Of a DNA stretch of 64,000 nt, positions 16,647 to 24,786 are shown one piece after another. The DNA lies in the NCBI GenBank assembly GCA_002377585.1, contig DFQC01000007.1:104694-168693 (forward strand), given 5' to 3'. Positions within the stretch are counted from its first letter, which is position 1. Each line of letters begins with the position of its first letter. This DNA is from Anaerolineales bacterium UBA3499 (lineage in GTDB: Bacteria; Chloroflexota; Anaerolineae; Anaerolineales; UBA11657). The notes beneath the pieces are model-generated. The model saw nothing but the letters and a program-made list of their open reading frames with translations, was not told the origin of the DNA and made no database searches. Both the position numbers and the translations under genes were made by a program.

Positions 16647-17674
16647 TTTTTTGATGCCAGTTCTTGGCTAACTTGTACTAGGTTGTTTAGAGTTCTTAGT
16701 GCTGCTCCGCTACTAAGTGTAGTACGCGCTTCAGTAAGTTTTGTTGCTATGTCCCCATCTTCTGTTGCCATTGCAGCAGCTGCATTTAGCAGTACTGTAT
16801 CTGTTTGTGATCCTTCAGTTTTTCCTTCTAGGATGTTTCGAAGCATTTCTAGATTTTTATCTATAGAGCCACCGGTTATAGATTCTGGTTGTTTGCTGTG
16901 TATGCCCAAATCCTTTGCTTCCAACTCAAATGTATGTACGGTCCCATCTTTTTTCAGGTGACTTATGCGATTTGGACCAATAGTAGTTAATTCATCTAGG
17001 CCGTCATGACTATGTATTACCATCGCTGATTTACATCCTAATTCCCCGAGAACGTGTGCTATAGGTTCTGTCAATTCAGCATCATATACTCCAGTTAACT
17101 GACGGGTGGCCCCCGCAGGGTTGGTGAGAGGTCCTAGTATATTGAATATAGTACGTTGTTTCAGTTCTCGACGGGGCACTATAGCATGCTTCATGGCTGG
17201 ATGGTATATCGGTGCAAACATGAATCCTATACCAACCTTCTCAATACATTTTGCTACTTGCTCGGGTCCTAACTCAATGGCTACACCAGCTGCTTCAAGC
17301 ACATCAGCACTCCCACATTTGCTGCTAGCTGCTCGGTTACCATGTTTTGCTACCTTACGTCCTGTAGCGGCTATTACAAATGCTGCTGCAGTAGAAATGT
17401 TAAAGCTATTCGATCCGTCTCCTCCGGTACCAACAATATCAAGAATGTCCTCATTGTTTTCAGGAAGAGTTACTTTTAATGAATGGGTGCGCATAGCTCG
17501 GGCACTACCTGTGATTTCATCAACTGTTTCACCTTTCATGCGGAGTGCTATGAGATAGGCCCCAATTTGTGCCGGTGTTGCATCGCCTGACATAATCTGG
17601 TTCATAACACTTTCTGCTTCCGATTGAGATAGGTTTTTACGGTTGATTAGTTTTGGTAATGCGCTAACAATCAT
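16643..17674 (-). CDS. trpD: Anthranilate phosphoribosyltransferase
   Basis: TrpD (343 residues) transfers phosphoribose from PRPP to anthranilate. The glycine-rich PRPP loop 'DIVGTGGDGSNSFNIST' and 'KHGNRAASSKCGSADVLEAAG' are intact, as is 'LGPLTNPA'. It is separate from trpG (in enterics they are fused). The ATG lies 25 bp after trpG, preceded on the minus strand by an AGGAG Shine-Dalgarno. Confidence 0.96.
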   Translation of the reverse strand: MIVSALPKLINRKNLSQSEAESVMNQIMSGDATPAQIGAYLIALRMKGETVDEITGSARAMRTHSLKVTLPENNEDILDIVGTGGDGSNSFNISTAAAFVIAATGRKVAKHGNRAASSKCGSADVLEAAGVAIELGPEQVAKCIEKVGIGFMFAPIYHPAMKHAIVPRRELKQRTIFNILGPLTNPAGATRQLTGVYDAELTEPIAHVLGELGCKSAMVIHSHDGLDELTTIGPNRISHLKKDGTVHTFELEAKDLGIHSKQPESITGGSIDKNLEMLRNILEGKTEGSQTDTVLLNAAAAMATEDGDIATKLTEARTTLSSGAALRTLNNLVQVSQELASKK

Positions 17675-17699
17675 GGTCGTCTCCTGTAGACATCTCTTT

Positions 17700-18266
17700 T
17701 TATGAGCTTAACGAGAGGAAATTATGTAATAGTATTTTCCCACCTTCGGTTAGTATGCTTTCTGGATGGAATTGTACTCCGTAGATTGGATATTCGCGGT
17801 GTCTCATTCCCATTAACACGCCGTCACTTGTTCGTGCTTGATCCTCAAGACAATCAGGTAATGGCTCGCTAACTATCAGTGAATGATATCTTGTGGCATT
17901 AAATGGATTAGGCAAATTTAGAAAAAGGTCAGTACCACTATGGTGTACAACTGAGGTTTTACCATGCATCAACGAGGGTGCTCGCTCAATTGTTCCATCA
18001 AAAGCTACTCCAATTGCTTGGTGACCCAAACAAACTCCTAGAGTTGGTATTGTTTTACCCAGTTCTATAATAGCGTTTGTAGAGACCCCACTATCACTGG
18101 GATCTCCAGGGCCAGGTGAAATAAGTAGGTGTGTAGGCGCCAATTTGTCCAATTTCTTTACAGTGATGCTGTCGTTACGATAAACCTGTAACTCTGCACC
18201 CATTTCACCTAGGTACTGTACTAAGTTATATGTGAAACTATCATAATTATCGATGACAACTATCAT
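17700..18266 (-). CDS. trpG: Anthranilate synthase glutamine amidotransferase component
   Basis: TrpG (188 residues) is a class I glutamine amidotransferase that supplies ammonia to TrpE. 'GVCLGHQAIG' carries the nucleophile Cys and 'GVQFHPESI' the His/Glu of the triad; 'ISPGPGDP' forms the oxyanion region. It may also serve para-aminobenzoate synthesis if no separate pabA exists, which cannot be seen here. The start overlaps trpE by 4 bp. Confidence 0.95.
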   Translation of the reverse strand: MIVVIDNYDSFTYNLVQYLGEMGAELQVYRNDSITVKKLDKLAPTHLLISPGPGDPSDSGVSTNAIIELGKTIPTLGVCLGHQAIGVAFDGTIERAPSLMHGKTSVVHHSGTDLFLNLPNPFNATRYHSLIVSEPLPDCLEDQARTSDGVLMGMRHREYPIYGVQFHPESILTEGGKILLHNFLSLSS

Positions 18267-19693
18267 GTGCGGTCTTTATCCTCCGCTTGTTCCACTGCAA
18301 GTGAAATGGCTTTAACTTTGTCTAATGTTTCTTTGTATTCATTGTCTGGATTAGAGTCTGCAACTATACCAGCACCGGCTTGGGCAGTCACCCATTGATC
18401 TTGGACATAGAGTGTTCGTAGTGCTATGCATGTATCCATGGAACCATCGAAACCGACATAACCTACTATGCCAGCATATGGACCACGCGGATTTTGCTCT
18501 AGCTCGGCTATGATCTGCATAGCTCTTACTTTCGGTGCTCCACTCACTGTGCCCGCTGGAAATGTAGCAGCCAGGAGATCAAATGCATCCATCTCAGCTC
18601 GTAGATCACCCTCAACTTGGCTAACGATATGCATTACGTGGCTGTAACGTTCTACCTGCATCATGTCAGTCAATTCAACTGAACCGTAATTGCACACTCG
18701 ACCCAAGTCGTTTCTAGCCAGGTCTATTAACATCACGTGTTCTGCTCGTTCCTTTTCGTCTTCTAGCAACTCAGTTGCTAAAGCAATGTCTTTCTCCTCA
18801 GTACTTCCCCGAGGACGTGTTCCTGCTATCGGTCTCAGAATAGCGCGGTCATTTTCCATGCGCACATGAACCTCGGGTGAGGCACCAATTAGCTGAAACG
18901 GTTTCTCGTTTAGATCACCAAAATCAAAAAAGAACATGTATGGCGAAGGATTTATACGTCTTAACGTGCGATAAATTGAGAAAGGATTTGCCCTAGTTTT
19001 GTTGGTAAATTTCTGAGATAAAACTACCTGCAAGATATCACCAGCCATTATATGCTCTTTGGCTTTGAGGACCATATCCTGGAAACTGGTTTTTGTGTGA
19101 GACTGCTGGCTGGCTGATTCGGACTCAAATATATCTGAAGTTTTAGGCAAAGGCATGGTCAGTTTGTGTTCGATAGCGTTGAGACGTTCATTGGCTACCT
19201 TTTTTTCAGAGGTGGAGTTTTCCTCAGCATATGTAATCGCCAATAGTCGACCACGAGTATGGTCAAATGCTAACAACGTGTCACAAAGCAGAAAAATGCC
19301 ATCGGGTAATTCGTGTAGAGGTAAATCAACATTTGGTTCGAAGTATCGCACTGCATCATAGCTCAAATATCCAACTAAACCACCTACTAAACGAGGTAAA
19401 CCAGGGGGTGGATCTTTACTGTATGATGCAAGCGCATTTCTTAATGTAGAGAAAGGGTCACCAGTATGCGTAGTTGTTGATTTTAAGTCTGGTCCCGAGT
19501 GAACAGTAGTAGTCTGATCACGAATCACAAATGCAGTGCTAGGCTGTAATCCGATGAAGGAATAACGGGCTACGTTTTCTCCACCAGTTACGCTTTCTAA
19601 CAAGAATGTTGGCCCTTCACCAGACAACTTAAGATAAGTTGAGACTGGAGTTTCCAGGTCAGCAATTATTTCGCGTGTTATCGCTTTTAGCAT
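18263..19693 (-). CDS. trpE: Anthranilate synthase component I
   Basis: TrpE (476 residues) makes anthranilate from chorismate and ammonia. It carries the LLES-x10-S motif near the N-terminus ('LLESVTGGENVARYS'), the site of tryptophan feedback inhibition in this family, so flux is probably controlled allosterically as well as by the T-box. C-terminal chorismate-binding motifs 'GASPEVHVR', 'RPIAGTRPRG', 'HVMLIDLARNDLGRV' and 'FPAGTVSGAPK' are complete. It is the first gene of trpEGDCFBA, about 110 nt below the leader terminator. A TATAAA near 19710 could act as a terminator-independent promoter. Confidence 0.96.
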   Translation of the reverse strand: MLKAITREIIADLETPVSTYLKLSGEGPTFLLESVTGGENVARYSFIGLQPSTAFVIRDQTTTVHSGPDLKSTTTHTGDPFSTLRNALASYSKDPPPGLPRLVGGLVGYLSYDAVRYFEPNVDLPLHELPDGIFLLCDTLLAFDHTRGRLLAITYAEENSTSEKKVANERLNAIEHKLTMPLPKTSDIFESESASQQSHTKTSFQDMVLKAKEHIMAGDILQVVLSQKFTNKTRANPFSIYRTLRRINPSPYMFFFDFGDLNEKPFQLIGASPEVHVRMENDRAILRPIAGTRPRGSTEEKDIALATELLEDEKERAEHVMLIDLARNDLGRVCNYGSVELTDMMQVERYSHVMHIVSQVEGDLRAEMDAFDLLAATFPAGTVSGAPKVRAMQIIAELEQNPRGPYAGIVGYVGFDGSMDTCIALRTLYVQDQWVTAQAGAGIVADSNPDNEYKETLDKVKAISLAVEQAEDKDRT

Positions 19694-19802
19694 TGTGGCA
19701 ACCAGGTTTTATAGTATATATATTCAAATTATGTAAATCTGATACCGATATAGTCCCTATTGAGACTGGTTTCTCTATTCATCTGCTCTACTCAAATTAA
19801 CA

Positions 19803-20122
19803 TAAAAACCCCCACTATCAGACAACGGGGGTTCACTAGCCAGCCTCACTTATTTGCAGGTACGATCTTGTTAGAGAGTTGGAGACTCCAACCTGATGAT
19901 ACCCTCAGCCTAGATAACGGTGGCGACTCCGGCTAAAGCTACTAGGATGTTACGGTGTTTATGTACCGGCGTAGCGGAGAGGCCACGCACATCCGTTCAC
20001 TCAGCGACTCAGAGACCCATTCGGTGCTTACATTTGGTCGGGTTTTTCAGCTATCACCCGCTCTCTGTACCATTTGTATAGCACTTACTATTTCTCTTCA
20101 GTGTCTTTTATTGTAAATTGTG
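19803..20122 (-). promoter_or_regulatory. T-box leader RNA, tryptophan-specific (UGG specifier)
   Basis: The stretch between trpE and the upstream gene is a T-box. Read on the minus strand, Stem I has the AGTA bulge ('AATAGTAAGTG'), the AG-bulge 'ACAGAGAGC' and distal loop 'GGGTGATAGCTGAAAAACCC', and the specifier strand 'CACCGAATGGGTCTCTGAG'. The specifier codon after GAA is UGG at 20019-20017, i.e. Trp. A branched stem II-type region follows (GGATGT paired with ACATCC). Just before the terminator is 'GAGGCTGGCTAG'; its UGGC (19842-19839) is complementary to GCCA, the 3' end of a G73 tRNA-Trp, and is my candidate antiterminator contact, though the canonical T-box consensus there is not exact. 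Uncharged tRNA-Trp should permit read-through into trpEGDCFBA. Confidence 0.88.
19804..19833 (-). terminator. Intrinsic terminator of the trp T-box leader
   Basis: On the minus strand AACCCCC (19833-19827) pairs with GGGGGTT, followed by a run of five T, with a 12-nt loop. It lies between the T-box leader and trpE, as a regulated attenuator should. Confidence 0.85.
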
Positions 20123-20128
20123 GTTCTT

Positions 20129-20157
20129 TTTATACTTTAATACTTAGCAATTGTCAA
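20129..20157 (-). promoter_or_regulatory. Strong sigma-70 promoter of the trp operon
   Basis: On the minus strand, TTGACA (20157-20152), a 17-bp spacer and TATAAA (20134-20129). Transcription should start near 20122, just before Stem I of the T-box. The -35 box overlaps the last codons of the GIY-YIG gene. Confidence 0.85.
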
Positions 20158-20429
20158 TGCAAATTCTTTTGATGACTTTCAATTAAAGCTAACTTTCGAG
20201 ACCGTTTCCAGCGTTTGATAGCAGCTTCGCGCTGCATAGCTGCTGATTTAGTAGGATGTTCTTCTGTAAAGACCATCTCCACTGGTCTGTGCATACGTGT
20301 GTATTTTCCACCGCGTCCAGCAGTATGTTCTGACAAGCGTCGTTCTAAATCAGTGGTCCAACCTGTGTAAAGACTATTATCATTGCATCGGAGAATATAT
20401 ACATATGCATTTACAGCTGTCTTACCCAT
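20154..20429 (-). CDS. GIY-YIG nuclease-superfamily protein (YhbQ/UPF0213-like)
   Basis: This 91-residue protein is a stand-alone GIY-YIG domain: 'YVYILRCNDNSLYTGWTTDLERRLSEH' carries the modified GIY...YIG pair (YVY and YTG) and the catalytic Arg, and the later Glu lies in 'AAMQREAAIKRWKR'. Such small proteins are widespread; some have DNA nuclease activity, but the cellular role is not settled. It sits 2 bp after the M50 protease gene and shares its transcript; the trp promoter starts within its 3' end. Confidence 0.9.
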   Translation of the reverse strand: MGKTAVNAYVYILRCNDNSLYTGWTTDLERRLSEHTAGRGGKYTRMHRPVEMVFTEEHPTKSAAMQREAAIKRWKRSRKLALIESHQKNLH

Positions 20430-20431
20430 AA

Positions 20432-21055
20432 TTAATTTAAAAGTAGACCTAAAATCAGCTGGTATGGTGGTCCTAATATTAATCCCAGTAAGTTGAAGTT
20501 GAAAATTGAACCCGCTACAATTAGAAGCATAAGCATTAAGGGGCCTTGTCCTTGATAGCGTGCTATCACTGTGGCTATTTCATATGGTAACAGCCCTACG
20601 GTGACTTGATATCCATCAAGAGGTGAAATGGGAATAAGGTTAAATAGCATTAATAGTATGTTTAGGCTGACAAACAAAAACAAGAAATAGTAAGATATTT
20701 CAGTTTGGACAAGCCCTAAGCGATAAAGTATGGAACCGATATAAGCTAATAGAAGATTTGATGCCGGACCAGCTGCAGCTACAACGGCCATCCCCGTCCG
20801 TGGGTCACCTTTAAAATTGCGAGGATCAGTATACACAGGTTTTCCCCATCCGAAACCTGCAATTAGAAACATAATTGAGCCGAATGCATCCAAATGTTTG
20901 CGAGGATCAAGTGTGAGCCGTCCTTGGGATCGAGGTGTAGGGTCTCCCAACCAATCTGCTGCTAGCGCATGGGCAAATTCGTGAACGCTAATAGCTAAAA
21001 TCAATATTATGATTCTTGACAAGTATAGGATAGGGTCAAAATTATCTAGCAGCAT
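20432..21055 (-). CDS. Site-2 protease family (M50) membrane metalloprotease
   Basis: A polytopic M50 protease with 'HEFAHALAADWLGDPTP' (HExxH, zinc ligands plus catalytic Glu) in an early TM and 'NLIPISPLDGYQ' (third ligand Asp in the NxxPxxxLDG motif) in a late TM. About 4-6 hydrophobic segments. It lacks a PDZ domain, so it resembles the small FtsH/SREBP-like 'YwhC' group rather than RseP. The ATG at 21055 has a GAGG Shine-Dalgarno 10 nt upstream and is preferred over the in-frame ATG at 21091; the product has 207 residues. Substrate unknown. Divergent from the DUF951 gene. Confidence 0.88.
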   Translation of the reverse strand: MLLDNFDPILYLSRIIILILAISVHEFAHALAADWLGDPTPRSQGRLTLDPRKHLDAFGSIMFLIAGFGWGKPVYTDPRNFKGDPRTGMAVVAAAGPASNLLLAYIGSILYRLGLVQTEISYYFLFLFVSLNILLMLFNLIPISPLDGYQVTVGLLPYEIATVIARYQGQGPLMLMLLIVAGSIFNFNLLGLILGPPYQLILGLLLN

Positions 21056-21121
21056 TAGTTTTATACCTCGAGAATGAATTATATCAGTCATTGCTAAGTT
21101 ATAATCAGCTTATACCTAATC

Positions 21122-21310
21122 ATGAAACCTGACATAGCATTAAAACTTGACCAAAACGTACACCTACGAAAACCTCATCCATGTGGTGGTTACAAGTGGC
21201 AGATTGTACGATTAGGCGCAGACATTGGATTGAGATGTCTCACTTGTCAGCGTAGAGTGTTGCTGTCGCGCCGCGCATTGGCTAAGCAAATTAAACGGAT
21301 TGAGGAATGA
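21122..21310 (+). CDS. DUF951 family protein
   Basis: A 62-residue basic protein: 'LRKPHPCGGYKWQIVRLGADIGLRCLTCQRRVLLSRR' is the DUF951 core, with Cys residues (CGG and CxxC) that suggest a small metal-binding fold. Function unknown; the family is common in Firmicutes and Chloroflexota. A TATAAT box at 21100-21105 lies 16 nt before the ATG, so the leader would be only about 10 nt and has no Shine-Dalgarno. Its stop region overlaps an in-frame TTG that could extend the next gene. Confidence 0.88.
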   Translation: MKPDIALKLDQNVHLRKPHPCGGYKWQIVRLGADIGLRCLTCQRRVLLSRRALAKQIKRIEE

Positions 21311-21326
21311 TTGTGAGAGCCATGCT

Positions 21327-22442
21327 ATGAAGGTGACTATTCTTATGTCGGACACAGGTGGTGGCCACCGTTCCGTAGCTACTGCGGTTGAATCGGCACT
21401 TGTGACTGAGAATCCAGAAATAAGTGTGGAATTGGTTGATGGCTTGTTGGATTACGCACCGTTTCCCTTTAATCGCCTACCAGATTGGTATCCTACTATC
21501 ATAGCGCGTTTTATTGGTTTGTGGCGGTATGGTTATTGGCTGAGCGATGACCCACTACGAGCGCGTTTTGTAAATCTTCTAATCCGACCATTTTTTCGTT
21601 CTTCAGTTCATAGATTTGTACAACAGCATAAGTGTGATTTGTTGGTTAGCACACATCCTATGTTAGTGACCTCAATATTGGATGGTCTCGATGTGATGCG
21701 TCCACCATTTGTTACTGTGGTCACAGATTTGGTAACAGCCCATGCTTGGTGGTTTGATAAACGAGCAGATTTGACCTTGGTTCCGACTGAAGCAGCAAGG
21801 GTTAAAGCGTTGGAATGTGGGATTGCACCTGAATTAGTGCAAGTAGTAGGACTTCCAGTATCTGAGTCTTTCAGTAGGACATTGAAAAAGAAACTGGCAC
21901 GCGAAAAGTTGGGTTGGGACTCGACTGCTTTTACAGTCGTCTTGATGACCGGTGCAGAGGGTATGGAACCTTTATGGAGTATTGCTAACGCTTTGCGAAT
22001 TAGTAATATGTCTTTGCAACTGGTAATAGTATGTGGCAGAAATGAACGAATATTGGCAGAATTAAAAAATCTGGATTGGCCTTTTGATACTCATTTATAT
22101 GGGTTTGTGGACAATATGTCCGTAATTATTAGAGGTGCAGATGCTGTCATTACAAAAGCTGGTCCGTCTACTGTAATTGAAGTTCTAAACTGTGGCAGAC
22201 CACTATTGTTATGTGGAGCTATTCCTGGTCAGGAAGATGGCAACGTAAATTATGTTGTGGAAAACAATTTAGGATGGTGGACCCCATATCCGCAAGACAT
22301 ACTTGCTAGATTGAGGCTATTGCATGGAAAGAATACAAAAGGTGTCGATAGTGTGTCCGGAGTGATAGACAAGTCACTTGTTACAAGATCTGCAAGTACT
22401 GTAGCATCCAAAATAATTGGTCTTCTGTCAAAACCAGTATAA
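21327..22442 (+). CDS. MGDG-synthase-like glycosyltransferase (GT28 family)
   Basis: The 371-residue product begins 'MKVTILMSDTGGGHRSVATAVESAL', the MGDG synthase N-terminal signature (D-T-G-G-G-H), and ends with a GT28-type C-terminal domain: 'VVLMTGAEGMEPLW', 'LVIVCGRNERI' and 'VITKAGPSTVIEVLNCGRPLLL', the nucleotide-sugar binding site. Homologues transfer galactose or glucose from UDP-sugar to diacylglycerol, so a membrane glycolipid is the likely product, but related enzymes act on peptidoglycan precursors (MurG). The start at ATG 21327 is chosen over an upstream TTG at 21300. Joined head-to-tail with the GNAT gene through a TAATG overlap. Confidence 0.82.
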   Translation: MKVTILMSDTGGGHRSVATAVESALVTENPEISVELVDGLLDYAPFPFNRLPDWYPTIIARFIGLWRYGYWLSDDPLRARFVNLLIRPFFRSSVHRFVQQHKCDLLVSTHPMLVTSILDGLDVMRPPFVTVVTDLVTAHAWWFDKRADLTLVPTEAARVKALECGIAPELVQVVGLPVSESFSRTLKKKLAREKLGWDSTAFTVVLMTGAEGMEPLWSIANALRISNMSLQLVIVCGRNERILAELKNLDWPFDTHLYGFVDNMSVIIRGADAVITKAGPSTVIEVLNCGRPLLLCGAIPGQEDGNVNYVVENNLGWWTPYPQDILARLRLLHGKNTKGVDSVSGVIDKSLVTRSASTVASKIIGLLSKPV

Positions 22443-23419
22443 TGGTCACAGGGTTAAATTTTATTATGCAAGATGGATTGCGGTCGGTAAATGTGCAACA
22501 TGATTTACCCGAAATAGCTAAATTAATTGAGTTGTGCTTTGGAGACGTATTAGATGAAAGTGGCCGTGCTGCTATACGTGAAATGCGCACTATGAGTAAA
22601 GCAGGTCCTTTTCTTTGGCTGATGTCTTGGTTTCCGATAGGTAATCCTTCATGGCAACATGGATTTGTCTACGTAAGTTCAGGTCTTGTAGTTGGTAATA
22701 TTGGCGCACAACCAATTAGTAGTGCAATGGACACTTGGCTGATTGCCAATGTGGCTGTGCATCCGGATTATCGTAGGCAAGGTATTGCTCAACAATTAGT
22801 TGAAGCAGCGCTGGAGTCTGTCGCTAGCAAGGGTGCTACACGTGTTATATTGCAGGTAGATATTGACAATAATGACGCTGCTAATCTTTATACAAAAATT
22901 GGGTTTGAGACTCTGACTGTTCGTACGCTTTGGCAGCGCCAAGGTAAACACTTAACAGATTACAGGCCTTTCCAGGATCCAATGAGAATACGACAGGCTT
23001 TGCGTGATGATTGGCCGTTGGAATATTCGCTTCTAAACAAATATAGTCCTGAAGGTCTTACATGGACTGCACCATTACAGATAGAACATTTGCGACCTTC
23101 AATATTTAGGGATATTGGCCATTTGATCACTGGCAATCAAGAAGAACGGTGGCTTATCTTGCGTTTTGGAGAGTTAATAGGATGGATCTATATACTGTCT
23201 GGACCAGGTGTTGCGGACCAGATTAGGTGGGTTATATCTCCGCAATGGCGTTCTGACTTAGAACATGAATTGCTTAAATACGCACTTAATAGGTTGGGTA
23301 ATTCAAGTAGTCATGTTTGGATCGAACATCCTGATGGTGAGGCTAACAAATTTCTTCATCAACACTTCTTTGAATCGACACGAACTTTAAGATGGATGCA
23401 AATCGATTTGCCGGTATGA
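22442..23419 (+). CDS. GNAT-family N-acetyltransferase (two-domain)
   Basis: The 325-residue protein has one clear GNAT domain in its first half; 'VAVHPDYRRQGIAQQLVEAALE' (about 101-122) is the acetyl-CoA pyrophosphate loop (Q/RxxGxG/A), followed by 'GATRVILQVDIDNNDAANLYTKIGFE'. The second half (about 175-325) has the size of a second, degenerate GNAT fold without the loop motif. Substrate unknown. Its ATG overlaps the stop of the glycosyltransferase, so the two are co-expressed. A second start at 22469 is possible. Confidence 0.8.
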   Translation: MVTGLNFIMQDGLRSVNVQHDLPEIAKLIELCFGDVLDESGRAAIREMRTMSKAGPFLWLMSWFPIGNPSWQHGFVYVSSGLVVGNIGAQPISSAMDTWLIANVAVHPDYRRQGIAQQLVEAALESVASKGATRVILQVDIDNNDAANLYTKIGFETLTVRTLWQRQGKHLTDYRPFQDPMRIRQALRDDWPLEYSLLNKYSPEGLTWTAPLQIEHLRPSIFRDIGHLITGNQEERWLILRFGELIGWIYILSGPGVADQIRWVISPQWRSDLEHELLKYALNRLGNSSSHVWIEHPDGEANKFLHQHFFESTRTLRWMQIDLPV

Positions 23420-23540
23420 AAGCTCAAAAATGGCTGATTATATGAGTAATTGAATTAATATTCATATGTAATTCAAATGAAATTGGTTGACAATGTAGTG
23501 GATACTTGGTGATTACAGATATATATGGTGAGTAACTAAA

Positions 23541-24470
23541 GTGGAATATCAAGATTACTATAAGACCTTGGGCGTTTCTCGGTCTGCAAGCAATAAGGAT
23601 ATTAAGAAAGCCTATCGGCAGTTGGCACGCAAATATCATCCAGACCTTCGACCTGATGATAAATCTGCTGAACAGACACTAAAGACGATTAATGAAGCTT
23701 ATGATGTGTTAGGTAATCCTGAAAAGCGTTCTAAATATGATCGTCTTGGTGCTAGTTGGTATCATCATCAATCTCGAGGGGGGCGACCTGGGGGATTTGA
23801 TTGGTCAAATTGGGCGTCGCAGGGACAACCCAGACAAGGTTCATTTAATTATGGCGATTTGTTTGGTCAAGGTGTACCTCAAGGAGGCTTCTCGGATTTT
23901 TTTAATACCATATTTGGGGCAACCGGATCACAGGCTAATGTTCCGGGGATGGACATGAATACTTCTAAGGATATGGTTAGTGAAGCAACAATAACGTTGG
24001 CGGAGGCATACACAGGTGCTGTTCGCAGGTTGTCAAAAGGTAACCGATCAATTGATGTTAAGATACCTCCAGGTGCCAAAACTGGAACGCGTGTACGTAT
24101 ATCTGGTCAAGGTCCTAGTAGGCAAGATGGCTATAAAGGCGATCTGTATCTAAGAGTACGAGTACGACCTGACAAACGATTTGAGAGAAAGAATGATGAT
24201 TTGTATTTGAGGCTTCCTGTAGATTTGTTTGTGGCAGTGCTGGGTGGAGAAGTTGTAGTGCCTACTTTAGACGGAAATTTGTCGCTGTCAGTTCCCGCGG
24301 GCAGTCAAGGTGGTCAAACCATACGTTTGAAAGGTAAAGGTATGCCTAATCTTAGGAATTCTAGTGAATTTGGTGATTTATATGTACGTTTGCAGCTGCA
24401 GATACCAACTCAATTATCCGATAAGGAAAGGTCTCTTTGGGAAGAGCTTAACCGGCTTCGAAGAAGCTAG
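23541..24470 (+). CDS. DnaJ/CbpA-type co-chaperone
   Basis: The 309-residue protein begins with a J domain ('DYYKTLGVSRSASNKDIKKAYRQLARKYHPD', with the HPD tripeptide that stimulates DnaK ATPase), a Gly/Phe-rich stretch (about 75-125) and the two beta-barrel substrate-binding domains ('KIPPGAKTGTRVRISGQG', 'VPAGSQGGQTIRLKGKGMPN'). There is no CxxCxGxG zinc-finger region, so it is the class II, CbpA-like type. The start is GTG at 23541. No dnaK or grpE is adjacent. TTGACA upstream (near 23484) may be its -35. Confidence 0.92.
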   Translation: MEYQDYYKTLGVSRSASNKDIKKAYRQLARKYHPDLRPDDKSAEQTLKTINEAYDVLGNPEKRSKYDRLGASWYHHQSRGGRPGGFDWSNWASQGQPRQGSFNYGDLFGQGVPQGGFSDFFNTIFGATGSQANVPGMDMNTSKDMVSEATITLAEAYTGAVRRLSKGNRSIDVKIPPGAKTGTRVRISGQGPSRQDGYKGDLYLRVRVRPDKRFERKNDDLYLRLPVDLFVAVLGGEVVVPTLDGNLSLSVPAGSQGGQTIRLKGKGMPNLRNSSEFGDLYVRLQLQIPTQLSDKERSLWEELNRLRRS

Positions 24471-24541
24471 ACTAACGTCATTGTCAAGATACATTGATTT
24501 ATTGGTATATGACCATCAGGATGCTAGTGTAATACACTATA

Positions 24542-24570
24542 TTGTTAGTGCTATGATACAATATTATAAT
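24542..24570 (+). promoter_or_regulatory. Promoter of the tRNA-Gln gene
   Basis: TTGTTA (24542-24547), a 17-bp spacer and a perfect TATAAT (24565-24570), followed 16 nt later by the mature tRNA 5' end. The start should be near 24577. Confidence 0.75.
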
Positions 24571-24586
24571 GTTAGCTGTTAGCCTT

Positions 24587-24657
24587 TGGGCCGTGGTGCA
24601 ATGGTAGCACATCGGTCTTTGGAACCGTAGATCCTGGTTCGAATCCAGGCGGCCCAG
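24587..24657 (+). tRNA. tRNA-Gln (anticodon UUG)
   Basis: Acceptor TGGGCCG/CGGCCCA with discriminator G; D-stem GTGC/GCAC; anticodon loop CTTTGGA giving UUG; T-arm CCTGG/CCAGG with loop TTCGAAT. The first anticodon-stem pair (27-43) is T-T, a mismatch seen in some tRNA-Gln. CCA not encoded. Confidence 0.95.
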
Positions 24658-24786
24658 CCTAAACTATATTCCAAACCCACTAATTGTGAACGACGATCCC
24701 CCAAGTAGTTATAGAGATTATCCAGAATTTATTGTTTCTAGTAGGCTGTTATGCTGCTGGATTTCATGTTCGATGTACTCTCAAAT

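Noticed and set aside
23420..23540. CIRCE heat-shock element before the DnaJ gene
   Set aside because: GAATTA/TAATTC inverted sequence is present but does not match the TTAGCACTC-N9-GAGTGCTAA consensus.
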